Shown here: positions 7,368 through 15,750 of the stretch, piece after piece
Numbering within the stretch: position 1 is the stretch's first letter
Layout: every line of letters begins with the position of its first letter
Source: Methylobacterium sp.
GTDB taxonomy: Bacteria > Pseudomonadota > Alphaproteobacteria > Rhizobiales > Beijerinckiaceae
Assembly: GCF_019750675.1 (NCBI RefSeq)
Contig: NZ_JAIEOF010000030.1
Span: forward strand, 1-46,657
Reading direction: 5' to 3'
Length of the DNA stretch: 46,657 nt
Position numbers and translations under genes: made by a program
Notes under the pieces: generated by a model
The model's database searches: none
The model's input: the letters and a program-made list of their open reading frames with translations, nothing else
Told to the model about the DNA's origin: nothing

Positions 7368-10300
7368 ATGAACGTTTCGATCCGCACGCCGCACCTCTAC
7401 AGCACGGCCCTCGCGCCTTCGCCCGCGCCCGAGGCCCTGTTCCGCGCCGGCACGCGGCTCGCCGACCGGCTCGCGCAGGGCGGGGCGATCGACACCGAGG
7501 GCCTGCGGGCGACCATGGAAGCTGTCTGCGGCGGCAGCGATGCCGACGGGCTCTGGCTGTGGAAGGACGCCTACGAGGCCGGCGAGATCGCCCAGGTGCT
7601 GTTCCTGCGCCGGTTCTGGCCGGCGATCCGGGCCAAGGCCGCGACCCCGGCCGCGCGGCTCGCCTTGCTCACCCGCATCACCGCGATGCTCCCGACCCAG
7701 ACGCGCCGCTCCGAGGAGAGCGAGGCGTTCCAGCAATTCTCGACGCCGCTGGCCCTCGGCTTCGTCGCCGCCCTCGCGGCCGGGCTTCGCCCGGGCGAGC
7801 GGGTGCTGGAGCCCTCGGCCGGCACCGGCCTGCTCGCGGTTCACGCCGAACTCGCCGGGGCACGCCTGCATCTCAACGAACTGGCCGCGACCCGTGCCGG
7901 CCTGCTCGCCCAACTCTTTCCGGCCGACGCCGTCACCCGGCACGATGCCGCCCAGATCCACGACCGGCTCGACGCGGACGTGATCCCGGACGTGGTGCTG
8001 ATGAACCCGCCGTTCTCGGTCGCGGCGGGGGTCGAGGGCCGGTATCGCGACGCCACGGCCACGCATCTGCGCTCGGCCCTGGCCCGGCTCGCCCCCGGCG
8101 GGCGCCTGGTCGCCATCACGGGGAAGGGGTTCCGGCCGGATCGTCCGTCCAGCGCCGGGGCATTCGCGGCGATGGCCGAGCGCGGCGGCCGGCTGGTGTT
8201 CTCCGCCGGGCTGTCGGGTCGGGCTTACGCCAAGCACGGCACCACCGTCGACGTGCGCCTGTCGGTATTCGACCGGATGCCCGAGGGCGAGGCCGGGGCC
8301 CAGGCAACTCCGCTCGGCCTGTACGCCGATCCCGCCGCCCTGCTCGAGGCCGTGCTGTCCGAGCTGCCGCCCCGGCTTCGCGCGATCCCGGCGCCCGCGC
8401 CGGCCCCGCGCAGCGCCATTCCCGGCTTGGTCCGCCGGCCCGCCGTCGCTCGCCCGACGGCGCCGCGGCCGGCTCCCGCCGCCGCGGACGAGGCCGTCGC
8501 GCCGATCGCCTACACGGTGATCGAGGAACTGCCGGCGACGCTGGTGGCCGAGGCCGCCCTGTACGAGGCCTATGCGCTGGAGACCCTGCGGATCGAGGGC
8601 GCCCAGCCTCATCCGACCCCGCTTGTCCAATCGACCGCCATGGCTTCGGTGCGGCTGCCACGGCCGACCCACGCCCCGCGCCTGCCGGCGCCGGTCGTGA
8701 CCGAGGGCCTGCTCTCGGAGTGCCAGCTCGAGACCGTGATCTATGCCGGCGCCGCCCATGACCGCCACCTGCCGGGCCACTGGACCATCGACGAGACCGG
8801 CACGATCCTCACGGCCGCCGCCGCGGACGCCGAGGGCGCGGCGCGCTTCCGCCAGGGCTTCTTCCTCGGCGACGGCACCGGCGCCGGCAAGGGCCGCCAG
8901 GTTGCCGGCATCATCCTCGACAACTGGATGCAGGGCCGGCGCCGGGCGTTGTGGGTGTCGAAGTCCGACGCCCTGTTGGAGGACGCCCAGCGCGACTGGC
9001 GTCATCTCGGCCAGGAGCCGCTCCAGATCGTGCCGCTGTCGCGCTTCGCCCCGGGCAAGCCTGTGACCCTCGCCGAGGGCATCCTGTTCACGACCTTCGC
9101 GACGCTGCGCGGCGGCAGCCGGAGCGGGGCGGGCTCGCGCCTCGATCAGGTCTGCGACTGGCTCGGGCCGGACTTCGACGGCGTGATCGCCCTCGATGAG
9201 GCCCATGCGCTGGCCAACGCCGCCGCCGGGTCGGGCGATCGCGGCGTGGTCGAGGCCTCGCAGCAGGGGAAGGCCGGGCTCGGCCTCCAGTACCGCCTGC
9301 CCGATGCCCGCGTGCTCTACGTCTCGGCCACCGGGGCGGTGACGGTCGAGAAGCTGGCCTACGCCCACCGCCTCGGCCTCTGGGGCGGCGGCAGCTTCCC
9401 GTTCCCGGCCCGGACGGACTTCGTCGGCGCGATGCAGCAGGGCGGCCTGGCCGCCATGGAGGTGCTGGCCCGCGATCTCAAGGCGCTCGGCCTCTACACC
9501 GCCCGTTCGCTCTCCTATGCCGGCGTCGAGGTCGAGATGCTCGATCACGCGCTGACGCCGGCGCAGACGGCGATCTACGACGCCTATGCCGACGCGTTCC
9601 AGGTGATCCACACCCATCTCGACGCGGCGCTCAAGGCCTCGGGCGTGACCGGCACGTCGGGAACGCTGAACCGGGCGGCGAAGTCGGCGGCCCGCTCGGC
9701 CTTCGAGTCGAGCAAGCAGCGCTTCTTCAACCACCTGCTCACGGCGATGAAGTGCCCGAGCCTGATCGCCGACATCGAGGCGCAGATCGAGGCCGGGCAC
9801 GCCGCGGTGATCCAGATCGTCTCGACCGGCGAGGCGCTGATGGAGCGGCGTCTGGCCGGAATCCCCTCGTCGGAATGGGGCGACCTTCAGGTCGACGTGA
9901 CCCCGCGCGAGTACGTGATCGACTACCTCGCCCACGCCTTTCCGACCCAGCTCTACGAGCCCTACACCGACGCCGACGGCAACCTGCAATCCCGGCCGGT
10001 CACCGACGACGAGGGGCGGCCGGTCCAGTGCCGCGAGGCGGTCGAGGCCCGCGACGGGCTGATCGAGCATCTGTGCGGGCTCGAGCCCGTGCAGTCGGCC
10101 CTCGACCAGATCCTCCACCACTTCGGCGCCGGGGCCGTGGCCGAGGTGACCGGGCGCTCACGCCGGATCGTGCGCCAGACGGGCAAGGACGGCGTCGACC
10201 GCCTCGTGCTCCAGAACCGCCCGGCCGGCTCCAATCTGACCGAGACCCAAGCCTTCCAGGACGACGAGAAGCGGATCCTGGTGTTCTCCGATGCCGGCGG

Positions 10301-11723
10301 CACCGGGCGCAGCTACCACGCCGACCGGAGCGCGAAGAACCGGCGCCTGCGCGTCCACTACCTGCTCGAGGCCGGCTGGAAGGCCGACGCGGCCGTCCAG
10401 GGCCTCGGGCGGACCAACCGCACCAATCAGGCGCAACCGCCGCTGTTCCGGCCGGTCACCACCGACGTGAAGGGCGAGAAGCGCTTCCTCTCCACCATCG
10501 CCCGGCGCCTCGATACCCTCGGGGCGATCACCCGCGGCCAGCGCCAGACCGGCGGTCAGGGCCTGTTCCGGGCAGAGGACAATCTGGAAGGCCACTACGC
10601 CGCCACGGCCCTGCGCCAGCTCTACTGGGCGATCGTGCGCGGTGAGATCGAGGGCTGCTCGCGCGAGACCTTCGAGGCGATGACCGGGCTGTCCCTGGTC
10701 AACGACGCTGGCTGCCTGCTCGACGAACTGCCGCCGATCGGCCGCTTCCTCAATCGGGTGCTGGCCCTGCGCATCGCCATGCAGAACCGCCTGTTCGCGG
10801 CGTTCGAGGAGCGGCTGGCCCTGGTGATCGAGGGCGCGATCTCGGCCGGAGTCTACGACGTCGGCGTCGAGGTGCTGACGGCCGAGTCGTTCACGGTCAC
10901 GGATCGCGAGGTGGCCTACACCCATCCCGAGAGCGGCGCGCGCACCCACCTCCTGACCATCGCCGAGCGGCGCCGGCTGCATCCGCTCGACTTCGACGAC
11001 GCCCTCGCCCTGGTCGCCGACGGCTACCGGCCCATGGTCAACGCGAAGTCCGGGCGGCCGGCGCTGATGGGCAAGGCCGCGAGCGAAACCCGGGAGGATG
11101 GTTCCGTGGTGGCGCGGGTCCGGCTGGTACGCCCGCTCCAGCGCCAGATCCTCGACCGGGACACGTTCGACCGCTCGCGGTTCGAGGAGGTGACGCCGGA
11201 GGCCTTCGCGACGGCTTGGCGCCAGGAACTCGCGAGCCTGCCTGAGTTCGAGGAACGCACCCTCTACATGGTCACCGGGCTGCTACTGCCGATCTGGGAC
11301 CGGCTGCCCGGCATCGACATGCGGGTGTTCCGCCTCGTCACCGACGCGGGCGAGCGCATCGTCGGCCGGGTGGTCGAGCCCGAGGATCTTCAGGTCACCC
11401 GCGAGCGGCTCAACCTCGGCGCCGGCGCGACGATGGCCCCGGCCGAGGCCTTCGCCGCCGTGCTCGGCGGGCGCGCCAGCCTGCATCTGGCCGGGGGGCT
11501 TCAGGTCAAGCGAGCCCGCGTGATGGGCGAGGATCGGGTGGAGGTGATCGGGGCGAGCGAGGGGGCCAGAGCCGGGCTGAAGTCGATCGGGCTGTTTGCC
11601 GAGGTGATCGCCTACCGCACCCGCCTGTTCATCCCGGCCGGCGAGCGCGGGGCCGCCATCCTGGCCGGGGTGTTCGAGCGCCATGCGTTGCTGCGTTGCG
11701 TCGCCGCGTCCGCTCACGCTTAA
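7368..11723 (+). CDS. Strawberry-notch family helicase with N-terminal methyltransferase-like domain
   Basis: A 1451-aa protein. The N-terminal part carries an adenine-methyltransferase-like domain: SAM-binding EPSAGTG at 148-154 and catalytic-type NPPF at 213-216. After a Pro/Ala linker (about 330-400) comes the Strawberry-notch helicase core: Walker A GTGAGKGR with K508, DEAH at 610-613, and helicase-C motif QGLGRTNR at 1011-1018. The rest (to 1451) is the Sbno C-terminal region. Bacterial Sbno-like proteins are frequent on plasmids and phages near ArdC and ParB-like genes; their role is poorly known, but DNA remodelling or anti-restriction during transfer is plausible. I chose ATG 7368 for its AGGAGG, although the frame is open from 7224. 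Confidence 0.9.
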   Translation: MNVSIRTPHLYSTALAPSPAPEALFRAGTRLADRLAQGGAIDTEGLRATMEAVCGGSDADGLWLWKDAYEAGEIAQVLFLRRFWPAIRAKAATPAARLALLTRITAMLPTQTRRSEESEAFQQFSTPLALGFVAALAAGLRPGERVLEPSAGTGLLAVHAELAGARLHLNELAATRAGLLAQLFPADAVTRHDAAQIHDRLDADVIPDVVLMNPPFSVAAGVEGRYRDATATHLRSALARLAPGGRLVAITGKGFRPDRPSSAGAFAAMAERGGRLVFSAGLSGRAYAKHGTTVDVRLSVFDRMPEGEAGAQATPLGLYADPAALLEAVLSELPPRLRAIPAPAPAPRSAIPGLVRRPAVARPTAPRPAPAAADEAVAPIAYTVIEELPATLVAEAALYEAYALETLRIEGAQPHPTPLVQSTAMASVRLPRPTHAPRLPAPVVTEGLLSECQLETVIYAGAAHDRHLPGHWTIDETGTILTAAAADAEGAARFRQGFFLGDGTGAGKGRQVAGIILDNWMQGRRRALWVSKSDALLEDAQRDWRHLGQEPLQIVPLSRFAPGKPVTLAEGILFTTFATLRGGSRSGAGSRLDQVCDWLGPDFDGVIALDEAHALANAAAGSGDRGVVEASQQGKAGLGLQYRLPDARVLYVSATGAVTVEKLAYAHRLGLWGGGSFPFPARTDFVGAMQQGGLAAMEVLARDLKALGLYTARSLSYAGVEVEMLDHALTPAQTAIYDAYADAFQVIHTHLDAALKASGVTGTSGTLNRAAKSAARSAFESSKQRFFNHLLTAMKCPSLIADIEAQIEAGHAAVIQIVSTGEALMERRLAGIPSSEWGDLQVDVTPREYVIDYLAHAFPTQLYEPYTDADGNLQSRPVTDDEGRPVQCREAVEARDGLIEHLCGLEPVQSALDQILHHFGAGAVAEVTGRSRRIVRQTGKDGVDRLVLQNRPAGSNLTETQAFQDDEKRILVFSDAGGTGRSYHADRSAKNRRLRVHYLLEAGWKADAAVQGLGRTNRTNQAQPPLFRPVTTDVKGEKRFLSTIARRLDTLGAITRGQRQTGGQGLFRAEDNLEGHYAATALRQLYWAIVRGEIEGCSRETFEAMTGLSLVNDAGCLLDELPPIGRFLNRVLALRIAMQNRLFAAFEERLALVIEGAISAGVYDVGVEVLTAESFTVTDREVAYTHPESGARTHLLTIAERRRLHPLDFDDALALVADGYRPMVNAKSGRPALMGKAASETREDGSVVARVRLVRPLQRQILDRDTFDRSRFEEVTPEAFATAWRQELASLPEFEERTLYMVTGLLLPIWDRLPGIDMRVFRLVTDAGERIVGRVVEPEDLQVTRERLNLGAGATMAPAEAFAAVLGGRASLHLAGGLQVKRARVMGEDRVEVIGASEGARAGLKSIGLFAEVIAYRTRLFIPAGERGAAILAGVFERHALLRCVAASAHA

Positions 11724-11748
11724 TACGCGAACCCGACGGAGGCCGACC

Positions 11749-12807
11749 ATGCCGACCCATCCCACCGCCGCGGATCTCTCTCGCCAGCTCGCCGACAACG
11801 TCGAGGCGTTCTGCCGGCGTTACCTCTCCAACGGCTCCCGATCCGGCCGCTGGTGGTGCGTCGGCGATGCGTTCAACACGCCGGGCGAGTCGATGTACGT
11901 GCGCCTCACCGGCCCGAGCCGGGGCAAGGGTGCCCGGGGCAAATGGGCGGACGGCGCCACCGGGGAGCACGGCGACCTGCTCGACGTGATCCGTCTCCAG
12001 CGCGGCAGCGACTGGAAGGATGCCATGGCCGAGGCGCGGGCGTTTCTCAGCCTGCCCCCACCTCCGGAGATGGAGCGGGCTCGTCCGATCCCGGAGGCGC
12101 GGGACTCGACCGAGGCGGCGCGGCGAATGTGGCGTTACGGCCGGTCGCTCGCGGGCAGTCCGGCGGCGGCCTATCTGCGCTCGCGCGGGATCGAGCGGGC
12201 GCTCGGTCTGCCCGCCCTGCGGTTCCATCCGCGCTGCCTGTACCGGGCCTCGCGCAAGCATCCGGGGCCGGACACCTGGCACCCGGCCCTGCTCGCCGCC
12301 GTCACGGATCTCGCGGGCACCGTCATGGGCGTCGGCCGGACCTGGCTCGCCGCGGACGGGCGCGGCAAGGCGGATCTCCCGAAACCGCGTCGGGCGCTCG
12401 GCAACCTCATCGGCCACGGCGTGCGCTTTCCCGGCACGGTCGTGGATCTCATGGTGGCCGGGGAGGGGGTCGAGTCGGTGGCGTCGGTCCACCGCCTGAT
12501 GCCCACGGTGCCGCATGTGGCCGCGCTCTCGGCCGGGCATCTCGGCGCCCTGATCCTTCCTCCCGGCCTGCGCCACCTCTACATCGCCCGCGACGCCGAC
12601 GAGGCCGGCGAGCGGGGGGCGGCGATCCTGCGCCGGCGCGCCGAAGCCGAGGGCATCCTGGTGAGCGATCTGATCCCTTGCGAGGACGACTTCAACCGCG
12701 ACCTCTGCCATCTCGGACCGCGCGATCTCGCCCTGCATCTGGCGCCGCAGCTCGATCCGAACCACGCGGTAAGCCACCTCCGGTTCGAGGAGGCGGCGGC
12801 GGCCTGA
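11749..12807 (+). CDS. Toprim-domain protein (DUF7146/primase-like)
   Basis: A 352-aa protein. The N-terminal region (about 1-100) has FCRRYLSNGSRSGRWWCVGD and GKWADGATGEHGDLLDVIRL, as in the zinc-binding/primase-like part of plasmid Toprim proteins. The Toprim domain (about 225-330) has the acidic motif VAGEGVESV and the metal-binding DADEAGERGA. The family is linked to DNA priming or replication of mobile elements. The start at 11749 follows GGAGG with good spacing. It lies 25 nt after the helicase gene and is probably in the same operon. A role in complementary-strand synthesis in the recipient is inferred. Confidence 0.85.
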   Translation: MPTHPTAADLSRQLADNVEAFCRRYLSNGSRSGRWWCVGDAFNTPGESMYVRLTGPSRGKGARGKWADGATGEHGDLLDVIRLQRGSDWKDAMAEARAFLSLPPPPEMERARPIPEARDSTEAARRMWRYGRSLAGSPAAAYLRSRGIERALGLPALRFHPRCLYRASRKHPGPDTWHPALLAAVTDLAGTVMGVGRTWLAADGRGKADLPKPRRALGNLIGHGVRFPGTVVDLMVAGEGVESVASVHRLMPTVPHVAALSAGHLGALILPPGLRHLYIARDADEAGERGAAILRRRAEAEGILVSDLIPCEDDFNRDLCHLGPRDLALHLAPQLDPNHAVSHLRFEEAAAA

Positions 12808-13154
12808 TCCGGTCGGTCCGATCGGGGCATCCGGGTGAGGCCGAGCCGGCTGTCCCGGCCCGGAGGGAGAGCCGGCGTCCACGGCCTTCTCGAGAGGGCG
12901 ACGGGTGCCGGGTCCGGAGCCTTGGGTGCAACGCTCCCGGCCGACGATTTTCCGCCGCCGCCTGACGGCGGCTTTGCATCGCGAAGCAAAATCGACGGCC
13001 TTGGAGCCGTCCTCCGCTGCGCTACGGCCCGCGCCGCCGCATCGCGAAAGGTGCGATGCGGAGGGGTGCGCGGGTGCGCCAGGCCCCGGGCCCGGCCTTG
13101 GGTCGCCACGAAGGCCGCGATGGACGCGGTCCCCGGACCCGATGGAGCCCAGCG
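12808..13154 (+). other. Intergenic region holding repeat copy B
   Basis: No gene is seen. The stretch contains structured element copy B (12941-13029) and, after it, a strong hairpin CCGCATCGC-loop-GCGATGCGG at about 13036-13060. It probably supplies the promoter or leader of the DUF2493 gene. Confidence 0.5.
12941..13029 (+). repeat. Structured dispersed element, copy B
   Basis: CGATTTT (12945-12951) pairs with AAAATCG (12988-12994). Beyond an A-A mismatch, CCG (12941-12943) pairs with CGG (12996-12998). The inner GCCGCC-TGAC-GGCGGC hairpin is the same as in copy A. The box CCTCCGCTGCGCTACGG (13011-13027) has one difference from copies A and C. It ends 125 nt before the DUF2493 start. Confidence 0.7.
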
Positions 13155-14084
13155 ATGCTCGACCACGCGATCCACGATCTCGATGCCGACCTGCCGACGG
13201 CCGACGCGACCCTGCTCGAGGAACTGGCGGTCACCGGTTATCGCCCGTTCGAGGAGCACGACGATCCCCGGCCGCTCCCGGCCAAGCGCGCGATGGACCA
13301 GGGGCTTCAGGTGGCGATGAGCGCCCTCGAACAGGCCTTCGCCGACACCCGTCTGGAGGACGACCTCGAGGACGTGCTGTGGGGCTTCGTCAACGTCTTC
13401 CACCGCCGCGTCGAGCAGATCGAGCGCAAGCTCGACGAGAACGAGCAGGCGCAGCGCGCCAGCCAGCGCGAGCAGGACGGCAGCGAGGTGCTGTCGGTCG
13501 AGCTGGAGCGCCTTACCGCCCTCGGGCTGACGCTGTCGGAGCGCCGCAACGCCTTCGAGTACGCCCGGGACACCGCGGCCAACCTGTTCACCCGCACCAC
13601 CCGGTCGCTGTGGCGCCCGCATTCCGGGTCGCGGGTCAACCGCGCCACCATGACCGCGGCGATGATCGACTCGCGCGACTACATCAGCGCGCGGCGGCGG
13701 GCCGAGACCGAGATCCACCTGCCGCAGGGCACCCGCATCGCCTTCACCGGCGGCAAGGAGTACCAGGACGTCACGGTGATCTGGGACATCCTCGACAAGG
13801 TCCGGGCCAGGCATCACGACATGGTGCTGCTGCACGGGGGCGGCGAGGGTGCCGAACTGATCGCGGCGAAGTGGGCCGAGAACCGCAAGGTCGCCCAGGT
13901 GGTGTTCAAGCCGGACTGGAAGCGCCACAACCGGGCCGCCCCCTTCCGGCGCAACGACACGATCCTGGAGCAGATGCCGATCGGCATCATCCACTTCCCC
14001 GGCGGCGGCATCTCGGACAATCTCGCCGACAAGGCGCTGGCGAAGGGCATCCCGGTCCGGCGTGGCGTGAAGGCCGGCGCTTAG
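13155..14084 (+). CDS. DUF2493 (YspA/SLOG-like) protein
   Basis: A 309-aa protein. Residues 1-185 are helical and acidic, including VFHRRVEQIERKLDENEQAQ. The C-terminal DUF2493 domain (about 193-305) opens RIAFTGGKEYQDVTVIW and continues VLLHGGGEGAELIAAKWA and IIHFPGGGISDNLADKA. DUF2493 belongs to the SLOG nucleotide/ligand-binding superfamily (YspA, cpYpsA-like), with a Rossmann-like fold thought to bind or process a nucleotide ligand. The gene is common on alphaproteobacterial plasmids but its function is unknown. The start follows GGAGCCCAGCG. It overlaps the convergent gene 14081-14548 by 4 bp. Confidence 0.85.
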   Translation: MLDHAIHDLDADLPTADATLLEELAVTGYRPFEEHDDPRPLPAKRAMDQGLQVAMSALEQAFADTRLEDDLEDVLWGFVNVFHRRVEQIERKLDENEQAQRASQREQDGSEVLSVELERLTALGLTLSERRNAFEYARDTAANLFTRTTRSLWRPHSGSRVNRATMTAAMIDSRDYISARRRAETEIHLPQGTRIAFTGGKEYQDVTVIWDILDKVRARHHDMVLLHGGGEGAELIAAKWAENRKVAQVVFKPDWKRHNRAAPFRRNDTILEQMPIGIIHFPGGGISDNLADKALAKGIPVRRGVKAGA

Positions 14085-14548
14085 GCGCCGGCCCCCTCGG
14101 GGCCGGGGCTCCAGGCCGTTCCGCGCAACGCAGCGGCATGACGCATGTAGGCACGCTCGAAAGCCGCCTGAACGCGCGGGTCGGCCAGCAAATCCGACAC
14201 AGACTCGGAGATCCGGTCGTAGTCGGTGCGAGGAATCCGCACCTCGGTGTGCTTGTCGCGGTAGATCACCAGCCGCCGCTCATCCTCGTCGCCCTCTTCC
14301 GAGAGGACGAACCCGTAGCGCTCACAGGCAATCCGATCCTCGTCACGCCGCTGGAACCCCTCGATCAGATCGCCGACATCATCGACACCGCTCGCCACGA
14401 TCTGCGCAAAGCCGAGATCGACCATGATCCGCACGTCGGCGGGTTCGGCGACGGCCAGCGAGACGCGGGTGGCGTGAGCCAGCACCGACTTGAGCGGGGT
14501 CCAAATTGGTTCCGGACCCAGTGACGAAGCGGTTTCAGGCAGGGTCAT
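14081..14548 (-). CDS. Hypothetical protein
   Basis: A 155-aa acidic protein of unknown function. It is predicted cytoplasmic, with VDLGFAQIVASGVDDVGDLIEG in the middle, a charged beta-like stretch (GFVLSEEGDEDERRLVIYRD) and a helical end. It is the second gene of a minus-strand pair, 9 nt after ORF 14558-14806. Its Shine-Dalgarno GAGG overlaps the upstream stop. It converges on the DUF2493 gene and shares 4 bp with it. Confidence 0.65.
   Translation of the reverse strand: MTLPETASSLGPEPIWTPLKSVLAHATRVSLAVAEPADVRIMVDLGFAQIVASGVDDVGDLIEGFQRRDEDRIACERYGFVLSEEGDEDERRLVIYRDKHTEVRIPRTDYDRISESVSDLLADPRVQAAFERAYMRHAAALRGTAWSPGPEGAGA
14088..14106. terminator. GC hairpin at the convergent junction
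   Basis: CCGGCCCC (14088-14095) pairs perfectly with GGGGCCGG (14099-14106) around a 3-nt loop, directly after the DUF2493 stop. There is no T-run, so termination would be inefficient or factor-dependent. It also lies inside the 3' end of the minus-strand gene. Confidence 0.35.
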
Positions 14549-14557
14549 CCGGCATCC

Positions 14558-14806
14558 TCACTGGATCGGCGGCCAGTGTCGGTTTCGTTCTCGTATTGCG
14601 TTGAGTTCGTTCGCCTCGTTCCGCAAGTGATCGAGGATGTGTTTCCGGGCACGCGGGCAGCCTGTCGATTTCCAGGTCTTGGCAAACTCGACGGTTTGGC
14701 GATGCCATTGGCCGGGACCCCTTGGATCCCGAAACACGGCGGGATCGACGCCGAGAACGGCCGCGATCTCGGCAAGAAGCTGATCGGTGGAAGTCGAGCG
14801 GGGCAT
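14558..14806 (-). CDS. Small hypothetical protein
   Basis: An 82-aa protein with segments STDQLLAEIAAVLGVDPAVF, GQWHRQTVEFAKTWKSTG and HILDHLRNEANELNAIRER. It is helical and soluble. The N-terminal part has the spacing of a short DNA-binding or adaptor helix bundle, but no family is recognised. It is the first gene of the minus-strand pair with 14081-14548. An AT-richer stretch (14820-14870) upstream probably holds its promoter. Confidence 0.6.
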   Translation of the reverse strand: MPRSTSTDQLLAEIAAVLGVDPAVFRDPRGPGQWHRQTVEFAKTWKSTGCPRARKHILDHLRNEANELNAIRERNRHWPPIQ

Positions 14807-15372
14807 GATGGACGGGTCGATAATGGAGAATGAAGCGCTTTCCCTTGGGTTGTATCACGCTCCATAGGGTCGTGCACCGTTGAGGTGGGAGCATCCCGCG
14901 TCAAGCTGGAACGACCCTCCCCAGCCGCGGAGCCTCACCTGTCGAGGGCGGTGCCGGCGGCATCCGGCGCGGGTGCCATCGCGAGGAGCGGCAGTGCGTC
15001 GGGGGGCGCCCTCCCGAGCCAGGCTGGAGGCCTGTCGAGGGTCGGAGACGGCCAGGGCGTCCCGTCCGGCCAGCGCAGTGGCCGGTCGACCCGACCCCGG
15101 CGGAACCGGCGGTGAACCGCGGCAGCGACGTTCGCCACAGCGACGGACCGTCCCAACACGATGGCGACAAGGGAACAGACGCCGTCACCGTCCGCAACCG
15201 TCCGGCCCGACGATTTTCCCCTGGCGCTGCGCGCCATTCCTCGCGGGACAAAATCGTCGGTCCGGCCGGTCCTCCGCTGCGCTGCGGCCCTTCGGGTGCG
15301 GCCGGCGCCGCCGCCTGTTTGGGGGGTCGCATCGCGCAGGGACGGTCCCGAGCGCCTCAGGAAACCCCACCG
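14807..15372. other. Intergenic region with the promoter of the minus-strand pair and repeat copy C
   Basis: No convincing gene is seen on either strand; the open frames are Arg/Pro/Gly-rich. The part next to 14806 is AT-richer and should contain the minus-strand promoter. The right half holds structured element copy C. Nothing else is recognisable between about 14890 and 15200. Confidence 0.45.
15207..15289 (+). repeat. Structured dispersed element, copy C
   Basis: CCGACGATTTT (15207-15217) pairs perfectly over 11 bp with its complement at 15250-15260. The inner hairpin GGCGC-TGC-GCGCC differs in sequence from copies A and B but keeps its place. The box CCTCCGCTGCGCTGCGG (15271-15287) is identical to copy A. 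It ends 83 nt before ORF 15373. Confidence 0.7.
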
Positions 15373-15546
15373 ATGCCGCGCCCCACCTCGACCCTCCCCG
15401 CCCACGCCCGCCTCGCCCTCGTCACCCACGTCGCGGAACTGGAGGCCGAGCTGGCCTCGGTCTCCTGCCCGCGCGAACGCCGCACCATCGCCGCCGAGTT
15501 GAAGGCCGCCCGGAGCGCGGTCAGCCAGCTCTCCCCGGAGGGCTGA
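15373..15546 (+). CDS. Small helical protein
   Basis: A 57-aa protein made of two helices (ARLALVTHVAELEAELASV, then RERRTIAAELKAARSAVSQL). The AGGAAACCCCACCG before the ATG is a usable Shine-Dalgarno. The frame is open far upstream, but that part overlaps repeat C and does not look coding. Function is unknown. A GC hairpin follows 15 nt after its stop. Confidence 0.5.
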   Translation: MPRPTSTLPAHARLALVTHVAELEAELASVSCPRERRTIAAELKAARSAVSQLSPEG

Positions 15547-15560
15547 GGCCCTTCCCCCAG

Positions 15561-15578
15561 GGCCGCCTTAGGGCGGCC
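15561..15578 (+). terminator. Hairpin terminator-like structure
   Basis: GGCCGCC (15561-15567) pairs with GGCGGCC (15572-15578) around TTAG, followed by TTCGATCT. The T-content is low, so efficiency is uncertain. It separates the small plus-strand gene from the convergent traG. Confidence 0.45.
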
Positions 15579-15750
15579 TTCGATCTCGACGGAAGAGGGG
15601 GCCTGACCCTGGTTCGTGCCTGGCGATGGCCCCGGTGGGCGCGAGCATCGCTAGGCGGGATCCGTGAGATCGTCACGCGCCGTTTCAGCGACCGGCGCAC
15701 CATTCGACAGGACGGAATTCGCGACGGTCCGCGCCGCGCAAAGCGGCCAA

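Noticed and set aside
6702-10121. Minus-strand open frame of 1139 codons
   Set aside because: It is the antisense shadow of the parB-like and helicase genes, rich in Gly/Arg/His/Leu, with no domain. Similar long shadow frames at 4627-7254, 19552-21882, 35424-38090 and 41475-42797 were rejected for the same reason.
14935-15429. Minus-strand ORF of 164 codons over repeat C
   Set aside because: It overlaps the structured element, has Pro/Arg-rich composition, and no good ribosome-binding site was seen. It cannot be excluded entirely.
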